Shown: one piece after another, positions 9,076-17,790 of the stretch
How positions within the stretch are numbered: the stretch's first letter is position 1
Layout: each line of letters begins with the position of its first letter
NCBI RefSeq assembly: GCF_019457535.1
Contig: NZ_CP080417.1
Coordinates: forward strand, 992,001-1,056,000
From: Shewanella halotolerans
Lineage (GTDB): Bacteria; Pseudomonadota; Gammaproteobacteria; Enterobacterales; Shewanellaceae
Direction of reading: 5' to 3'
DNA: 64,000 nt
The notes under the pieces: generated by a model
Told to the model about the DNA's origin: nothing
The model's input: only the letters and a program-made list of their open reading frames with translations
Database searches by the model: none
Translations under genes and position numbers: made by a program

Positions 9076-9734
9076 GTTTTACCTTATTTTTATAATAAAA
9101 GTGTAAATCGAAAATGAGTAATCTGAATCCAATTTTCATTGTAGGTTTTAGCTACGTTTAACCATCCTTAGTTTAAAAACTCGACAGCATACTAACAGCC
9201 TATTATGACAATTAGTAGGTGTTATTTAACAAAAGTTATACAAATGTCTCAGTTTTTGTACATTTTAAAAATATGCGTGTTATCTGTTATTTATGCAGTG
9301 TGGTGAATAAATTTTGCTCAGTTATTCGACTAAAATGACTAATCATTCTGTTGTGATTGTTTTGCTTTAAAAACAGCTAAATAAGTAGAATGGCTCTTGC
9401 CTGTGGTTAAGCTGTGGCAGTGAGTTTGGGAAGTTTTAGGTAAATGAGTTATAACTGATTAATATTATTTTGTTTAAGTTTTCAATGGTGCTTTTTTATT
9501 TGGATGGGTTTTACTTGTTGATTAGTTGTTAATTGATTTGTGTTGGAAACAGGCGGGATATATAGGATTGTTTTGTCGGCGAGATTTTGAATAAAAATAA
9601 CCTGGATTTCTGAGGCGGAAATAAAGAGTTCATGAATATAGTAAAAAGTATAAAATCGGCTCGTCAGAGACATTCACGCTCGATAAGGGATATTCACGAG
9701 CCGATTTTATGTGTGCCTATTTTCGTATTACAGA
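9076..9734. other. AT-rich intergenic stretch (659 bp)
   Basis: It is clearly more AT-rich than its surroundings and holds the promoter region of the PLD-like gene. No ORF with a ribosome-binding site is supported. One perfect inverted repeat lies at its right end. Confidence 0.6.
9650..9710. repeat. Perfect 15-bp inverted repeat, possible terminator
   Basis: ATAAAATCGGCTCGT at 9650-9664 pairs exactly with ACGAGCCGATTTTAT at 9696-9710 across 31 bp. It follows the stop of the minus-strand gene at 9735, and a T-rich run follows on the minus strand, so it may serve as a long-loop terminator. Confidence 0.75.
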
Positions 9735-10037
9735 TTATTCCCACATCACGTTGTCATTATTCTTGGCCGCCGACTCGAATAACTCGATGAGGGGCTGCGC
9801 CCTTTGTCTCAGGCTCACATAGGGGCCCTTCTCATCTTCGTCATCTTCTGTTTGTGGGGGCTGAGTTGGTGCATTGGCGACCGCCTGTTGCAGGCGGGCG
9901 AGGGCGGCAGGAACCTCTTCGGCGCGAATCGCCCCCGGCACCGAGGTGCTATGGCCGAGTATCTTCAGGAAGGTCTGGGCCACATCGCCAAACAGGGTGA
10001 TGTTGGCATAGTGCTTGGTTTTAAAGGTGACTAGCAT
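9735..10037 (-). CDS. DUF1840 family protein
   Basis: A 100-residue cytoplasmic protein. It opens with a short beta-rich segment (MLVTFKTKHYANITLFGD), which is followed by a helical part, an acidic low-complexity hinge (TEDDEDEKGP) and a helix ending NNDNVMWE. This order matches the DUF1840 family, whose role is unknown. AAGGAG lies upstream of the ATG at good spacing. It is monocistronic, with an inverted repeat downstream. Confidence 0.82.
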   Translation of the reverse strand: MLVTFKTKHYANITLFGDVAQTFLKILGHSTSVPGAIRAEEVPAALARLQQAVANAPTQPPQTEDDEDEKGPYVSLRQRAQPLIELFESAAKNNDNVMWE

Positions 10038-10140
10038 GTTGCGACTCCTTGGTGTGCGCCGGGACTATGACTTGGCTTGCGATAGCCTGTGGATCAAATT
10101 ATAACCTATTGTCTATTAAACGTTTTGTATTTAGACAGTA

Positions 10141-10170
10141 AAAAAGCCCGATCATCGAACCGGGCTTTTT
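10141..10170 (-). terminator. Rho-independent terminator of the amidohydrolase gene
   Basis: AAAAAGCCCG and CGGGCTTTTT form perfect 10-bp arms around a 10-nt loop. It can act on both strands and lies 48 bp past the stop of the minus-strand gene. Confidence 0.88.
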
Positions 10171-10218
10171 GCTACGTCTTGCTAGTGGGCTTATATCCAT
10201 CTAGCAAAGGGCTTATCG

Positions 10219-11889
10219 TTACTGGGCATCCTTGATGTCGAACACCTTCTTGCCGTTAACCCAAGTCTGGTTCACCTGGGTTTGCCATAGCTGCTGTGGG
10301 GCCATGGTGAAGGGGTCGTTCTCAAGCAGAATGAAGTCGGCCTTCATGCCGGGCTGCAGTTCGCCTATCATGGTTTCCTGATGGGCGGCGTAGGCGGCGT
10401 CATGGGTAAAGCTGTTTAGGGCCTCGGTGAGGCTCATCTTCTCGCCGGGATACCAGCCCTGCTCGGGTTTGTTAGCGTGATCCTGACGGGTGATAGAGGC
10501 GTGCAGGCCAAAGAAGGGATTGGCTGACTCGATGGGAAAATCAGAACCTGCCGCGATCACAGCACCGCTATCCAATAGCTTACGCCAGGCGTAGGCGCCC
10601 TTGATCCGCTGCGGGCCGACCCTGTCTTCGGCCATATTCATGTCGCTGGTGGCGTGGGTCGCCTGCATGGAGGCGATCACCCCAAGCTCGGCAAACCTGG
10701 GAATATCGCTCAGCTGCAGTATCTGGGCGTGCTCCACCCTGTGTCTCAGGTCCTTGGTGTGGGTCTTGGCGATCAGACTCTGGTAATTATCCAGCACCAG
10801 CTTGTTGGCGCGATCGCCGATGGCATGGGTATTCACCTGAAATCCCGCCTGCATAGACTTCAGCATCAAGGCCTTCAGCTCATCTTCCTCGTAGAGCAGC
10901 AGTCCCTTATGGCCGTGCAGATCCGAGTAGTCCTGTAGCAGGGCAGCCCCGCGGCTACCCAGGGCGCCATCGGCGGAGATCTTCACGCTGCTGATATCTA
11001 GCATGCTACCGGGATGGTGATAGGGGCCCTTGGCCAGGGTCTGGTCGAACTGGTTATCGTCGGCGGCGACCATGGCGTAGATGCGGATCGGCATCTGCTT
11101 ATCGTCTGCCAGCTGGCGGTAGGCGGCGAGGGTATCGTGACCGACACCGGCGTCGTGCACACTGGTGAGGCCGAGCCGGGCGAGATCTGCCATGGCCGCA
11201 CTTAGTACGCGGGCCTGCTCCGCCTGGGTCAATGCTGGGATCTGCTGCTCGATAAGCGCCATGGCATTGTCGATAAACACGCCGCTGGGTTGTCCCTTAT
11301 CGTCGCGGATGATCTCACCGCCGCTTGGGGCCTGGGTGTCGGCACTGATGCCCGCTAGCTTCATGGCGGCGCTGTTGGCCCAGCCGGCATGGCCATCGAC
11401 CCGTCTTAACCACACGGGCGTGTCGGGAAAGACCTTATCCAGAGTCTTGGCCGTGGGAAAGCTTTTTTCTGGCCAGAGCACCTGGTTCCAGCCTCGGCCC
11501 AGCACCCAGTTAAGATCCCTGTTTTGCTTTCTAAAGGCTTGAACTCTCGCTACGGCGGCCTGTTCAGACTCGCTACCCTTGAGATCGACCCGGATCAGAT
11601 TTAGCCCCCAGCCGAGCACGTGACCGTGGGCATCGATGAGTCCAGGTAACATGGTCTGCCCCTTGGCATCGATCACCTTGACGTTAGTGGATTGCGTTTG
11701 CCGCTCACTCGGCGGCTGCTGGTAGATCTTCTCTATCTTGTCGCCACTAAAGGCGATGGCGCTAAACTGGGTCAGCTTTCCCCGCTCCAGGGTGTAGCCC
11801 TTGAGGTTATGGATTAGGGTGGTTTGCGCCAGAGTGCTGGCGGAAAACAGCAGGCCAATGGCGAGACTTACTTTAGTTAGGGTATTCAT
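10219..11889 (-). CDS. Exported amidohydrolase (Amidohydro_3, YtcJ-like)
   Basis: A metal-dependent hydrolase of 556 residues with a signal peptide (ends ...ASTLAQ). Metal-site and core motifs appear in the expected order: IDAHGHVLGWG, VDGHAGWANSAA, TSVHDAGV, HAIGDRANKLVL, HRVEHAQIL and GSDFPIESANP. This is the amidohydrolase family 3 pattern. These enzymes cleave amide or similar C-N bonds in the periplasm or outside the cell, but the substrate is not predictable. It is transcribed alone, with a strong terminator downstream. Confidence 0.88.
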   Translation of the reverse strand: MNTLTKVSLAIGLLFSASTLAQTTLIHNLKGYTLERGKLTQFSAIAFSGDKIEKIYQQPPSERQTQSTNVKVIDAKGQTMLPGLIDAHGHVLGWGLNLIRVDLKGSESEQAAVARVQAFRKQNRDLNWVLGRGWNQVLWPEKSFPTAKTLDKVFPDTPVWLRRVDGHAGWANSAAMKLAGISADTQAPSGGEIIRDDKGQPSGVFIDNAMALIEQQIPALTQAEQARVLSAAMADLARLGLTSVHDAGVGHDTLAAYRQLADDKQMPIRIYAMVAADDNQFDQTLAKGPYHHPGSMLDISSVKISADGALGSRGAALLQDYSDLHGHKGLLLYEEDELKALMLKSMQAGFQVNTHAIGDRANKLVLDNYQSLIAKTHTKDLRHRVEHAQILQLSDIPRFAELGVIASMQATHATSDMNMAEDRVGPQRIKGAYAWRKLLDSGAVIAAGSDFPIESANPFFGLHASITRQDHANKPEQGWYPGEKMSLTEALNSFTHDAAYAAHQETMIGELQPGMKADFILLENDPFTMAPQQLWQTQVNQTWVNGKKVFDIKDAQ

Positions 11890-12025
11890 ATTATTGATTT
11901 TTTTAGGGGGTTATTGGGTTCATACTAGCAGCTTAGGCGTCGCTGGCAAACTAGCCATAGGTAGTGGCTGGCACGCGCCAGGACTGTCTGAGCTAAAGCG
12001 CAATAGCAGCCTTAATTGCTGATGT

Positions 12026-13114
12026 TTAGTCGTTAACGGCGCAGATGTGAGGGCTGGCGGCTTCGGCCACGACCCGGTTGCGGCCCGTTTGTTTGGCTTG
12101 GTAGAGGGCGTTATCGGCGCGGTTGACCAGGGTCTTGATGGTGTCATCTTCTCTGAGCTGGGCGGCCCCCAGGCTGATGGTGAGAGACTGGCCATCAAAC
12201 TTCTGTGCGGCGACATCCTGGCGTAGCTGTTCGGCCACGGCGACAGAGATTGAGAGTGAGGTATCGGGCAGCAGGATCACGAACTCTTCGCCGCCCCAGC
12301 GGGCCAGAAAATCTCCCTCACGGCAGAGGCTCCTGAGACTATCGGCCAGCTGGACCAGCACGCGATCGCCGGTCAGGTGGCCGTGGGCGTCATTAATCTG
12401 CTTGAAGTAATCCACATCCAGAATCAGCAGGCTAAAGGGAGTCTGCCGGTGACGGCTCTGCAGCACATACTCCTCCAGCGTGATGTCGAGCTTCTCTCTG
12501 TTGTAGAGGCCGGTGAGCTTGTCGGTCTCGGCCAGTTTCTGGATCTTGGCGTTGCGCTCGCCCAGTTGACGATAGGCCGAGGAGCGGGTGCCCTCGTAGA
12601 AACGAAACAGCAAGATATGGGCAATGGATACCTCGATGACATTGAACAGGGCGCCCATGCCGAAGGTGACGGGCTTGGCCTCCTGGATCTGGCCATAGAC
12701 TATGTAGGCGCAAACCCCGAAGGCGATTAGGGAGACCAGGCTACCTCGTTGCCGTCCGAGGAGGAAGAAGGCGAACGGCGGGATCAGGGTTGCCCAATAG
12801 AGAGAGTGGGCATAGCCGCCCACCGAGGCGACGAACAGCAGGATCAATCCGGTGACCATCAGGGTCACCGCCCAGGAGGTGAGGTTGACGTTGGCGGTGC
12901 GGTTGAAGAAGGCCAGAATCGATAGGGAAAGCACGAAGCCGCTGGCGTCCAGGGTGGCGTACTCATAGCTCTCGAAATAGAAGATGTTGAGCAGGGTGAG
13001 CACCAGGAAGAAGCTGCTGCTGAGCAGCAGGGTATGGCCGATCAAACGGGTGCGCCAATAGTCTCTGTGGCCCGGTGGATATTGGGCAAAGTCTTTGTAC
13101 CAGTACTTAAGCAT
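12026..13114 (-). CDS. Integral-membrane diguanylate cyclase
   Basis: About six hydrophobic helices in the first 190 residues form a MASE-like membrane sensor. They are followed by a GGDEF domain with an intact GGEEF motif (RWGGEEFVILL). An I-site REGD sits five residues before the motif, so the enzyme is predicted active and product-inhibited. AGGGA precedes the ATG. It is divergent from the membrane protein at 13349. The signal sensed is unknown. Confidence 0.9.
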   Translation of the reverse strand: MLKYWYKDFAQYPPGHRDYWRTRLIGHTLLLSSSFFLVLTLLNIFYFESYEYATLDASGFVLSLSILAFFNRTANVNLTSWAVTLMVTGLILLFVASVGGYAHSLYWATLIPPFAFFLLGRQRGSLVSLIAFGVCAYIVYGQIQEAKPVTFGMGALFNVIEVSIAHILLFRFYEGTRSSAYRQLGERNAKIQKLAETDKLTGLYNREKLDITLEEYVLQSRHRQTPFSLLILDVDYFKQINDAHGHLTGDRVLVQLADSLRSLCREGDFLARWGGEEFVILLPDTSLSISVAVAEQLRQDVAAQKFDGQSLTISLGAAQLREDDTIKTLVNRADNALYQAKQTGRNRVVAEAASPHICAVND

Positions 13115-13348
13115 GATGTCCCTTTCTTCACTGCTTCAGAGGATTATTACCCAAAATTAAGTAGATTAACAGTGGCTTATATCGAGGTGATTTTTCGGTT
13201 CGTTTTCGCCAGTCCTCACTCCTGAGTAGCTAAGGATTGATGACGCCTAGTCTGTGTCTATGCTAGGGTGAGCGCCAAGGGAAAGCGGTTAAGCCTTTGG
13301 CATTTGCGCTAAGCGGGCCGCTAGGATTTTGATGGGGTTAGAAAGGCG

Positions 13349-14029
13349 ATGACGGCATTCTTGCTACAAAGATGGAGTGAGATAAATTGGCAATTTGGAG
13401 GTGCTCAGCTGCTGACCATGGCCGTGCTGGCACTCTGGCTTTGGGCCATCTGGCCGGTCGAGGATGTGAAGGCGCTACTTAAGGATAAGGCGCTGCAGAC
13501 CCGCTTGCTACTGGCCATCTTCTTCGTCAATGCTCTTTGGCTTATCGACGCCAGCATCACCCCGGGGATTCATGCCCACTTTCTCGGCCTGGTGACATTG
13601 ATGCTGATGTTTGGTTGGCGCCTGGCTACCCTGGCACTGCTGTTGCCGGTCGCCTTCTTCGCCACCTTCATGCTCAAGTTGCCGCTGGATTTCGCCATCT
13701 ATGGCCTGGTGGCTATCGCCTTGCCGCTGTTTCTCAGCTATGTGGTCTACAGTCAGGTGTTTAAGTATCTGCCGCACCATCTGTTCGTCTACATCTTCTG
13801 CGGCGCCTTCATGAATGCCTTCCTCTGCATAGTGTTTCACATACTCAGCTGGTCGATCTGGCTCTACCTGATGACCGACTATGACTGGGCCTATCTGACA
13901 GATAACTATCTGCTGCTGATCCCGCTGCTGGCCTTCCCTGAGGCGCTGCTCAATGGCATGGCGGTGACCCTGATGGTGGTCTATCGCCCCGAATGGCTCT
14001 ATGACTACTCGGACAGAACCTATTTCTAA
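13349..14029 (+). CDS. Polytopic membrane protein, CbiM/ECF-permease-like
   Basis: A 226-residue protein with about six or seven transmembrane helices. A GIHAHFLGL segment and the overall helix spacing resemble the substrate-binding CbiM/NikM components of energy-coupling-factor importers. The diagnostic N-terminal MHI-type metal-binding start of CbiM is absent, and no ECF ATPase or CbiQ partner lies nearby, so cobalt or nickel uptake is only a guess. AAAGG precedes the ATG. It is divergent from the diguanylate cyclase at 12026. Confidence 0.6.
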   Translation: MTAFLLQRWSEINWQFGGAQLLTMAVLALWLWAIWPVEDVKALLKDKALQTRLLLAIFFVNALWLIDASITPGIHAHFLGLVTLMLMFGWRLATLALLLPVAFFATFMLKLPLDFAIYGLVAIALPLFLSYVVYSQVFKYLPHHLFVYIFCGAFMNAFLCIVFHILSWSIWLYLMTDYDWAYLTDNYLLLIPLLAFPEALLNGMAVTLMVVYRPEWLYDYSDRTYF

Positions 14030-14151
14030 GCACCTGTTGTAAAAATCCCGCGAGAACTGCCTGTTAGCTTGATTTTAATCAAAGGTTATCAAGATGATGG
14101 TTTAAATGTTTCAATTTGTAACCTTGGGGCGTTAGTATGCCTCCTTGTGCT

Positions 14152-14208
14152 CCCCGAAGGGATTTACCTTCGTGGCGTACGGGGTCAGCCCAGGCCTTAG
14201 GCCGGGCT
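14152..14208 (+). ncRNA. Structured 5' leader of the secreted nuclease gene (unidentified)
   Basis: Two adjacent stable helices lie just before the nuclease start codon. The first is CCCCG...CGGGG (14152-14156 with 14180-14184), enclosing GAAGG/CCTTC. The second is AGCCC-A-GGCC-TTA-GGCC-GGGCT at 14187-14208. They end 32 nt before the ATG, with an A-rich tail but no T-run. The layout suggests a regulatory leader or attenuator. It does not match the cyclic di-GMP or other riboswitch cores I know. Confidence 0.45.
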
Positions 14209-14240
14209 CAATAATAAAAATACTAGAGTGAAAATTTACG

Positions 14241-15890
14241 ATGGATATGTATAAGTTATCAACGGCTGCGTTAGTGGCTGGCCTGGCTTTCAATGCCAAT
14301 GCCAATCTGCTGATCAGCGAAGTGTTATACGATGCGCCTAACAATGACAGCGTCGAAGAGTATGTCGAACTGTATAACGCCGGCTGCAGCAGTATCGACT
14401 TGAGTCAGTACCAGCTCAGCGACAACGGCAGCAGCTATGCCTTGCAGGGTACGCTCGCCCCTGGCGCCTACTATACGGTAGCAGCCAACCAGGCGGGTTT
14501 CTACAGCCTGTTCAACACCAATCCAGATCAATCTCCTATGTCGTTAACCCTAGGCAACTCGGGTGACTTCGTGCGCCTGTCGAAGGGCAGCGAAGAGGTG
14601 GATCTGGTCGCCTGGGAAGGCGGCCTGAGTGGCTGGTCGCTAAACGTGCGCGACGTCTCCCTGGCGCGTACAACAGTGATAAACACTAAGTCGCAGGCCG
14701 ACTGGAGCGCCATGGATAACGCTGGCACGCCGGGCACGGGTAGCCTGGATAGCTGCGACACCTCCGCTGGTGGCAGCGACAATCAGCTGGGCAATGGTCA
14801 GCCAAAGTCTGACCTTAGTGCGGCCAAGGGGCAGACTCTCAGCTACCTGTTCGACCTGCCCCAAGGGGCGAGCGATGTGGTGGTCACCATGAGTGGCGGC
14901 ACCGGGGATGCCGACCTCTATCTGCGCCAGGGCAGTGAGCCTACACTGGCTGAATATGACTGCGCCCCTTATCTTACCGGCAACAACGAGCAGTGCAGCG
15001 TCACCACGCCTGTTGTTGGTCGCTACTATGTGAATATCACTGCCTATGAGGCCTTTAGTGGCGTGTCGCTCAGCCTAAGTTATAACGTGGCGAGTGGCGG
15101 CGATGGCTCCGGCACTGGCACTGGTACTGGGACTGGGACTGGCGGTGACGGCTCGGCCGGCGACAATGGTGATTATGTCTACACCAGCTACTATGGCGAT
15201 GCGATAGGCAAAAGCGGAGCGGCGCTAAAGGCCAGCCTGAATGGGATCATCAAGGGCCATACCCGCTTTAGCTATAGCCAGGTGTGGGATGGACTCAACT
15301 ATGCCGATGAAGACCCGGCCAACAGCAACAATGTGATCTTGCTGTATTCGGGCCGCTCTGAGCCTAAGACGAATCGGGCCGGATTGAGTACCTCACTCGA
15401 TGCCTGGAACCGTGAACACGTCTGGGCCAAGAGCCATGGCTTCCCCAGCAGCAGTCAGTACGCCTATACCGATCTGCATCACCTGCGTCCGGCAGATGTT
15501 ACCGTTAACAGCAGCCGCAGCAACAAAGACTTTGCCGCCGGCGGCAATGTGATCTCTGAGGCGCCGGGCAACTTTACCGATGCCGACAGCTTCGAGCCGC
15601 GCGATGAAGTGAAGGGCGATGTGGCGCGTATGGTGTTCTATATGGATGTCAGGTATGAGGGTAACGATGCCAGCGGCACACCGGATCTCAGCGTGGTGAG
15701 CGGGGTTACCGGTAATGGCGAGCCTCTGCTTGGGGATCTCTGCACCCTGTATCGCTGGCACCAGCAAGATCCGGTCAGCGACTGGGAGCGCCGCCGCAAC
15801 AATCGTGTGTTCGAGTGGCAGAAGAACCGTAATCCTTTCATCGACAACAGCAGTTGGGTGAGCGAGATCTACGGCGCCTCCTGCCCTTAA
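14241..15890 (+). CDS. Secreted endonuclease I-family nuclease with lamin-tail and PPC domains
   Basis: An extracellular nuclease of 549 residues. Domains in order: signal peptide (ends NANANL); lamin-tail-like domain from about 22 to 115 (ISEVLYDAPNNDSVEEYVEL); PPC domain around 190-285 (GDADLYLRQGSEPT); a Gly-Thr linker; and an endonuclease I domain with catalytic-type motifs NREHVWAKSHGF and DLHHLRPAD. The layout resembles the large secreted DNases of Shewanella and Vibrio, which act in DNA scavenging and biofilm turnover. It has a structured leader upstream and a strong terminator downstream. Several cysteines in the N-terminal and catalytic parts could form disulfides. Confidence 0.88.
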   Translation: MDMYKLSTAALVAGLAFNANANLLISEVLYDAPNNDSVEEYVELYNAGCSSIDLSQYQLSDNGSSYALQGTLAPGAYYTVAANQAGFYSLFNTNPDQSPMSLTLGNSGDFVRLSKGSEEVDLVAWEGGLSGWSLNVRDVSLARTTVINTKSQADWSAMDNAGTPGTGSLDSCDTSAGGSDNQLGNGQPKSDLSAAKGQTLSYLFDLPQGASDVVVTMSGGTGDADLYLRQGSEPTLAEYDCAPYLTGNNEQCSVTTPVVGRYYVNITAYEAFSGVSLSLSYNVASGGDGSGTGTGTGTGTGGDGSAGDNGDYVYTSYYGDAIGKSGAALKASLNGIIKGHTRFSYSQVWDGLNYADEDPANSNNVILLYSGRSEPKTNRAGLSTSLDAWNREHVWAKSHGFPSSSQYAYTDLHHLRPADVTVNSSRSNKDFAAGGNVISEAPGNFTDADSFEPRDEVKGDVARMVFYMDVRYEGNDASGTPDLSVVSGVTGNGEPLLGDLCTLYRWHQQDPVSDWERRRNNRVFEWQKNRNPFIDNSSWVSEIYGASCP

Positions 15891-15912
15891 GCCTTAGCGT
15901 ATCAGCTTGATC

Positions 15913-15942
15913 AAAAGCGCAGCCCTGAGGCTGCGCTTTTTT
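15913..15942 (+). terminator. Rho-independent terminator
   Basis: AAAAGCGCAGCC-CTGA-GGCTGCGCTTTTTT: a perfect 8-bp GC stem with a T-run, between convergent nuclease and pagL genes. Confidence 0.9.
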
Positions 15943-15956
15943 ATGCCCATAAAGGA

Positions 15957-16484
15957 CTACCAGAGGTAACCATAGCTGAGACCGACCACGTTGAAGCCAT
16001 CGTTCTCGCTGGCGAGGTTGGCGTTTGAGTAATGGTTGAAGGCGATCCCGAGCTTGTGGTGCTTTTGCAGTATCACGCCGGCGCCTAACTTGTCTTCGAA
16101 TTGCCAGTGGGAGCCCAGGCTGCGGTCAAGGTAATGCTCGCTGTCGATATAGGTGATGCCTATGCCGCCCTCGAAGTAGAGGCTGAGGCTCTCCAGGGGA
16201 TATTGATAACTGAGCACAGGGATGAGTGACACGCCATGATTATCCCTCGGGGTGTAGTCTTGCCAGTAGTGGTAGGCCAGCTCCAGATTGATGCCGAGGT
16301 TGTGGCGGGTCAGCAGCTTGTCTTGCATGGGGATAGGATAGACCAGGGCGAGTCGGTGGGCCCTGGCGTTATCCGAGCCATGCCATTTGGGGTTGGTTTG
16401 TCCCAGGCTATAGCTCAGGCCCCAGTCGGCGAATGCCGATAGCGGCAAGAGTGAGAGGCCCAAGATAATAAACAAAGTTTTCAT
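15957..16484 (-). CDS. pagL: Lipid A 3-O-deacylase (PagL family)
   Basis: A 175-residue outer-membrane beta-barrel with a signal peptide (ends SAFA-DW) and an aromatic C-terminal residue (YGYLW). The active-site stretch FNHYSNANLASENDG carries the His-x-Ser-Asn and downstream Glu of PagL-type enzymes, which remove the 3-position acyl chain of lipid A. The length fits the family. AAGGA precedes the ATG. Activity against the native lipid A is inferred from family membership. Confidence 0.85.
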   Translation of the reverse strand: MKTLFIILGLSLLPLSAFADWGLSYSLGQTNPKWHGSDNARAHRLALVYPIPMQDKLLTRHNLGINLELAYHYWQDYTPRDNHGVSLIPVLSYQYPLESLSLYFEGGIGITYIDSEHYLDRSLGSHWQFEDKLGAGVILQKHHKLGIAFNHYSNANLASENDGFNVVGLSYGYLW

Positions 16485-16545
16485 TGGGTTATCCTTGGAA
16501 GATGCGGCCCTGTCAGGAGATTAGCTAACGCCCTGATGCCGGCCG

Positions 16546-16643
16546 AAAGCCGCTAATGCAAAGCCGCTAATGCAAAGCCGCTAAGGTAGAGTCTTTAGAG
16601 CAAAGCTGTTAAATAAAAGCTCTTAAATAAAAGTTGTTAATTT
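16546..16643. repeat. Seven degenerate 14-bp tandem units
   Basis: The units keep an exact 14-bp phase. The first two are identical (AAAGCCGCTAATGC), the third is AAAGCCGCTAAGGT, the fourth is diverged, and the last three are AAAGCTGTTAAATA, AAAGCTCTTAAATA and AAAGTTGTTAATTT. The array fills part of the divergent promoter region between pagL and the M14 peptidase gene. Confidence 0.85.
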
Positions 16644-16767
16644 AAGGTTAGTTTAAATCACTCTGCCTCTCGTTAAAGTGCCCAAATCCAGGTCTGGCGA
16701 GTGTCATCTCCCTGTCGTATTGTCAGGCTAAGTTAAGCCCATGGATAAGCAGTGTTAAGCTGGGGCA

Positions 16768-17790
16768 ATGAGCCGGTTCTCCTTCGAGCATGCCTTCGAG
16801 ATCGATACCCTAAAGCGGCTGATCGCCCAGCATCAGGCGCATTTTCGGCATCGCTCACTGCTGGACTTTTATTATCGCGGCGAGGCGCTGTCGGTGACCG
16901 CCATCGAGCTGGGGGCGCAAGAAAGCGACGCACCCTGCGTGCTCTTTGTCGGCGGGGTGCACGGGGTCGAGCGTATCGGCGCCCAGGTGGTGCTGGCGTT
17001 TCTCGGCAGTCTGCTTAACCGCCTCGACTGGGACACGCACTTGCAGGCGCTATTAAGAAAGGTAAGGCTGGCCTTCGTGCCCATAGTGAATCCGGCGGGA
17101 TTTCTGCGCGGCAGTCGTGGCAACGGTCAGGATGTGGACCTGATGCGCAATGCTCCCATAGAGGCGCAGGAGGGAGTCACCTTCCTGGTCGGCGGGCAGC
17201 GCTTCTCCCGTCATCTGCCCTGGTATCGCGGCGAGGCGATGGCGTCGGAAACCAAGGCCTTGATAGACTATGTCACCTCGCTACAGGCGCGCAGCAGTAG
17301 CCTGCTGGCGCTGGATGCCCACTCGGGCTTCGGGCTCAGGGATCACCTCTGGTTTCCCCATGCCCACACCCGTGAGCCCTTCGCCGGCATAGGTTATGTC
17401 TATCAACTGCATAAGTTGTTTGAGAAGGGCTATCCCCACCACGGCCACTATCAGCTGGCGCCCCAAAGCCATTTCTATCGCACCCACGGCGACATCTGGG
17501 ATTATCTGGTGACCCAGGTTGACGGCAAGACCCCCTTCGTACCGCTAACCTTAGAGATGGGGTCATGGGCTTGGGTACGCAAGAATCCGCGACAGCTGTT
17601 TAACTTTCCCGGCTACTTCAATCCTCAGGCGCCCCACAGACACCACAGGATTTTGCGCCGTCACGTGGTGCTGATGCAGTTTCTGCTCGACGCCGCCTAC
17701 GGCAGGGTGCTGGAACGCCTCTCGCCATCCGAGCTGTCAATGCTCACCGCCGAGGGGCAGCGGTTTTGGTTTAATCGAGGAGCAAGATGA
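16768..17790 (+). CDS. M14-family zinc carboxypeptidase-like protein
   Basis: A 340-residue cytoplasmic protein without a signal peptide. M14 zinc ligands appear as GGVHGVE (HxxE) and the downstream LDAHSGFG. The substrate-site segment NPAGFLRGSRGNGQDVDLMRN and the late catalytic glutamate in TLEMGSWAW are also present. This matches the DUF2817/succinylglutamate-desuccinylase-like branch. Its stop overlaps the start of the alpha/beta hydrolase by 4 bp (ATGA), so the two are translationally coupled. The substrate is unknown. Confidence 0.85.
   Translation: MSRFSFEHAFEIDTLKRLIAQHQAHFRHRSLLDFYYRGEALSVTAIELGAQESDAPCVLFVGGVHGVERIGAQVVLAFLGSLLNRLDWDTHLQALLRKVRLAFVPIVNPAGFLRGSRGNGQDVDLMRNAPIEAQEGVTFLVGGQRFSRHLPWYRGEAMASETKALIDYVTSLQARSSSLLALDAHSGFGLRDHLWFPHAHTREPFAGIGYVYQLHKLFEKGYPHHGHYQLAPQSHFYRTHGDIWDYLVTQVDGKTPFVPLTLEMGSWAWVRKNPRQLFNFPGYFNPQAPHRHHRILRRHVVLMQFLLDAAYGRVLERLSPSELSMLTAEGQRFWFNRGAR

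Noticed and set aside
9482..9673. Minus-strand 63-residue ORF in the AT-rich gap
   Set aside because: No Shine-Dalgarno, low-complexity composition, and it enters the inverted repeat.
14140..14215. Cyclic di-GMP (GEMM) riboswitch before the nuclease gene
   Set aside because: The GEMM-I core and its tetraloop-receptor sequence are absent, so it is listed only as an unidentified structured leader.
16546..16643. CRISPR-like array
   Set aside because: The units are contiguous 14-mers without spacers, and no cas gene is nearby.
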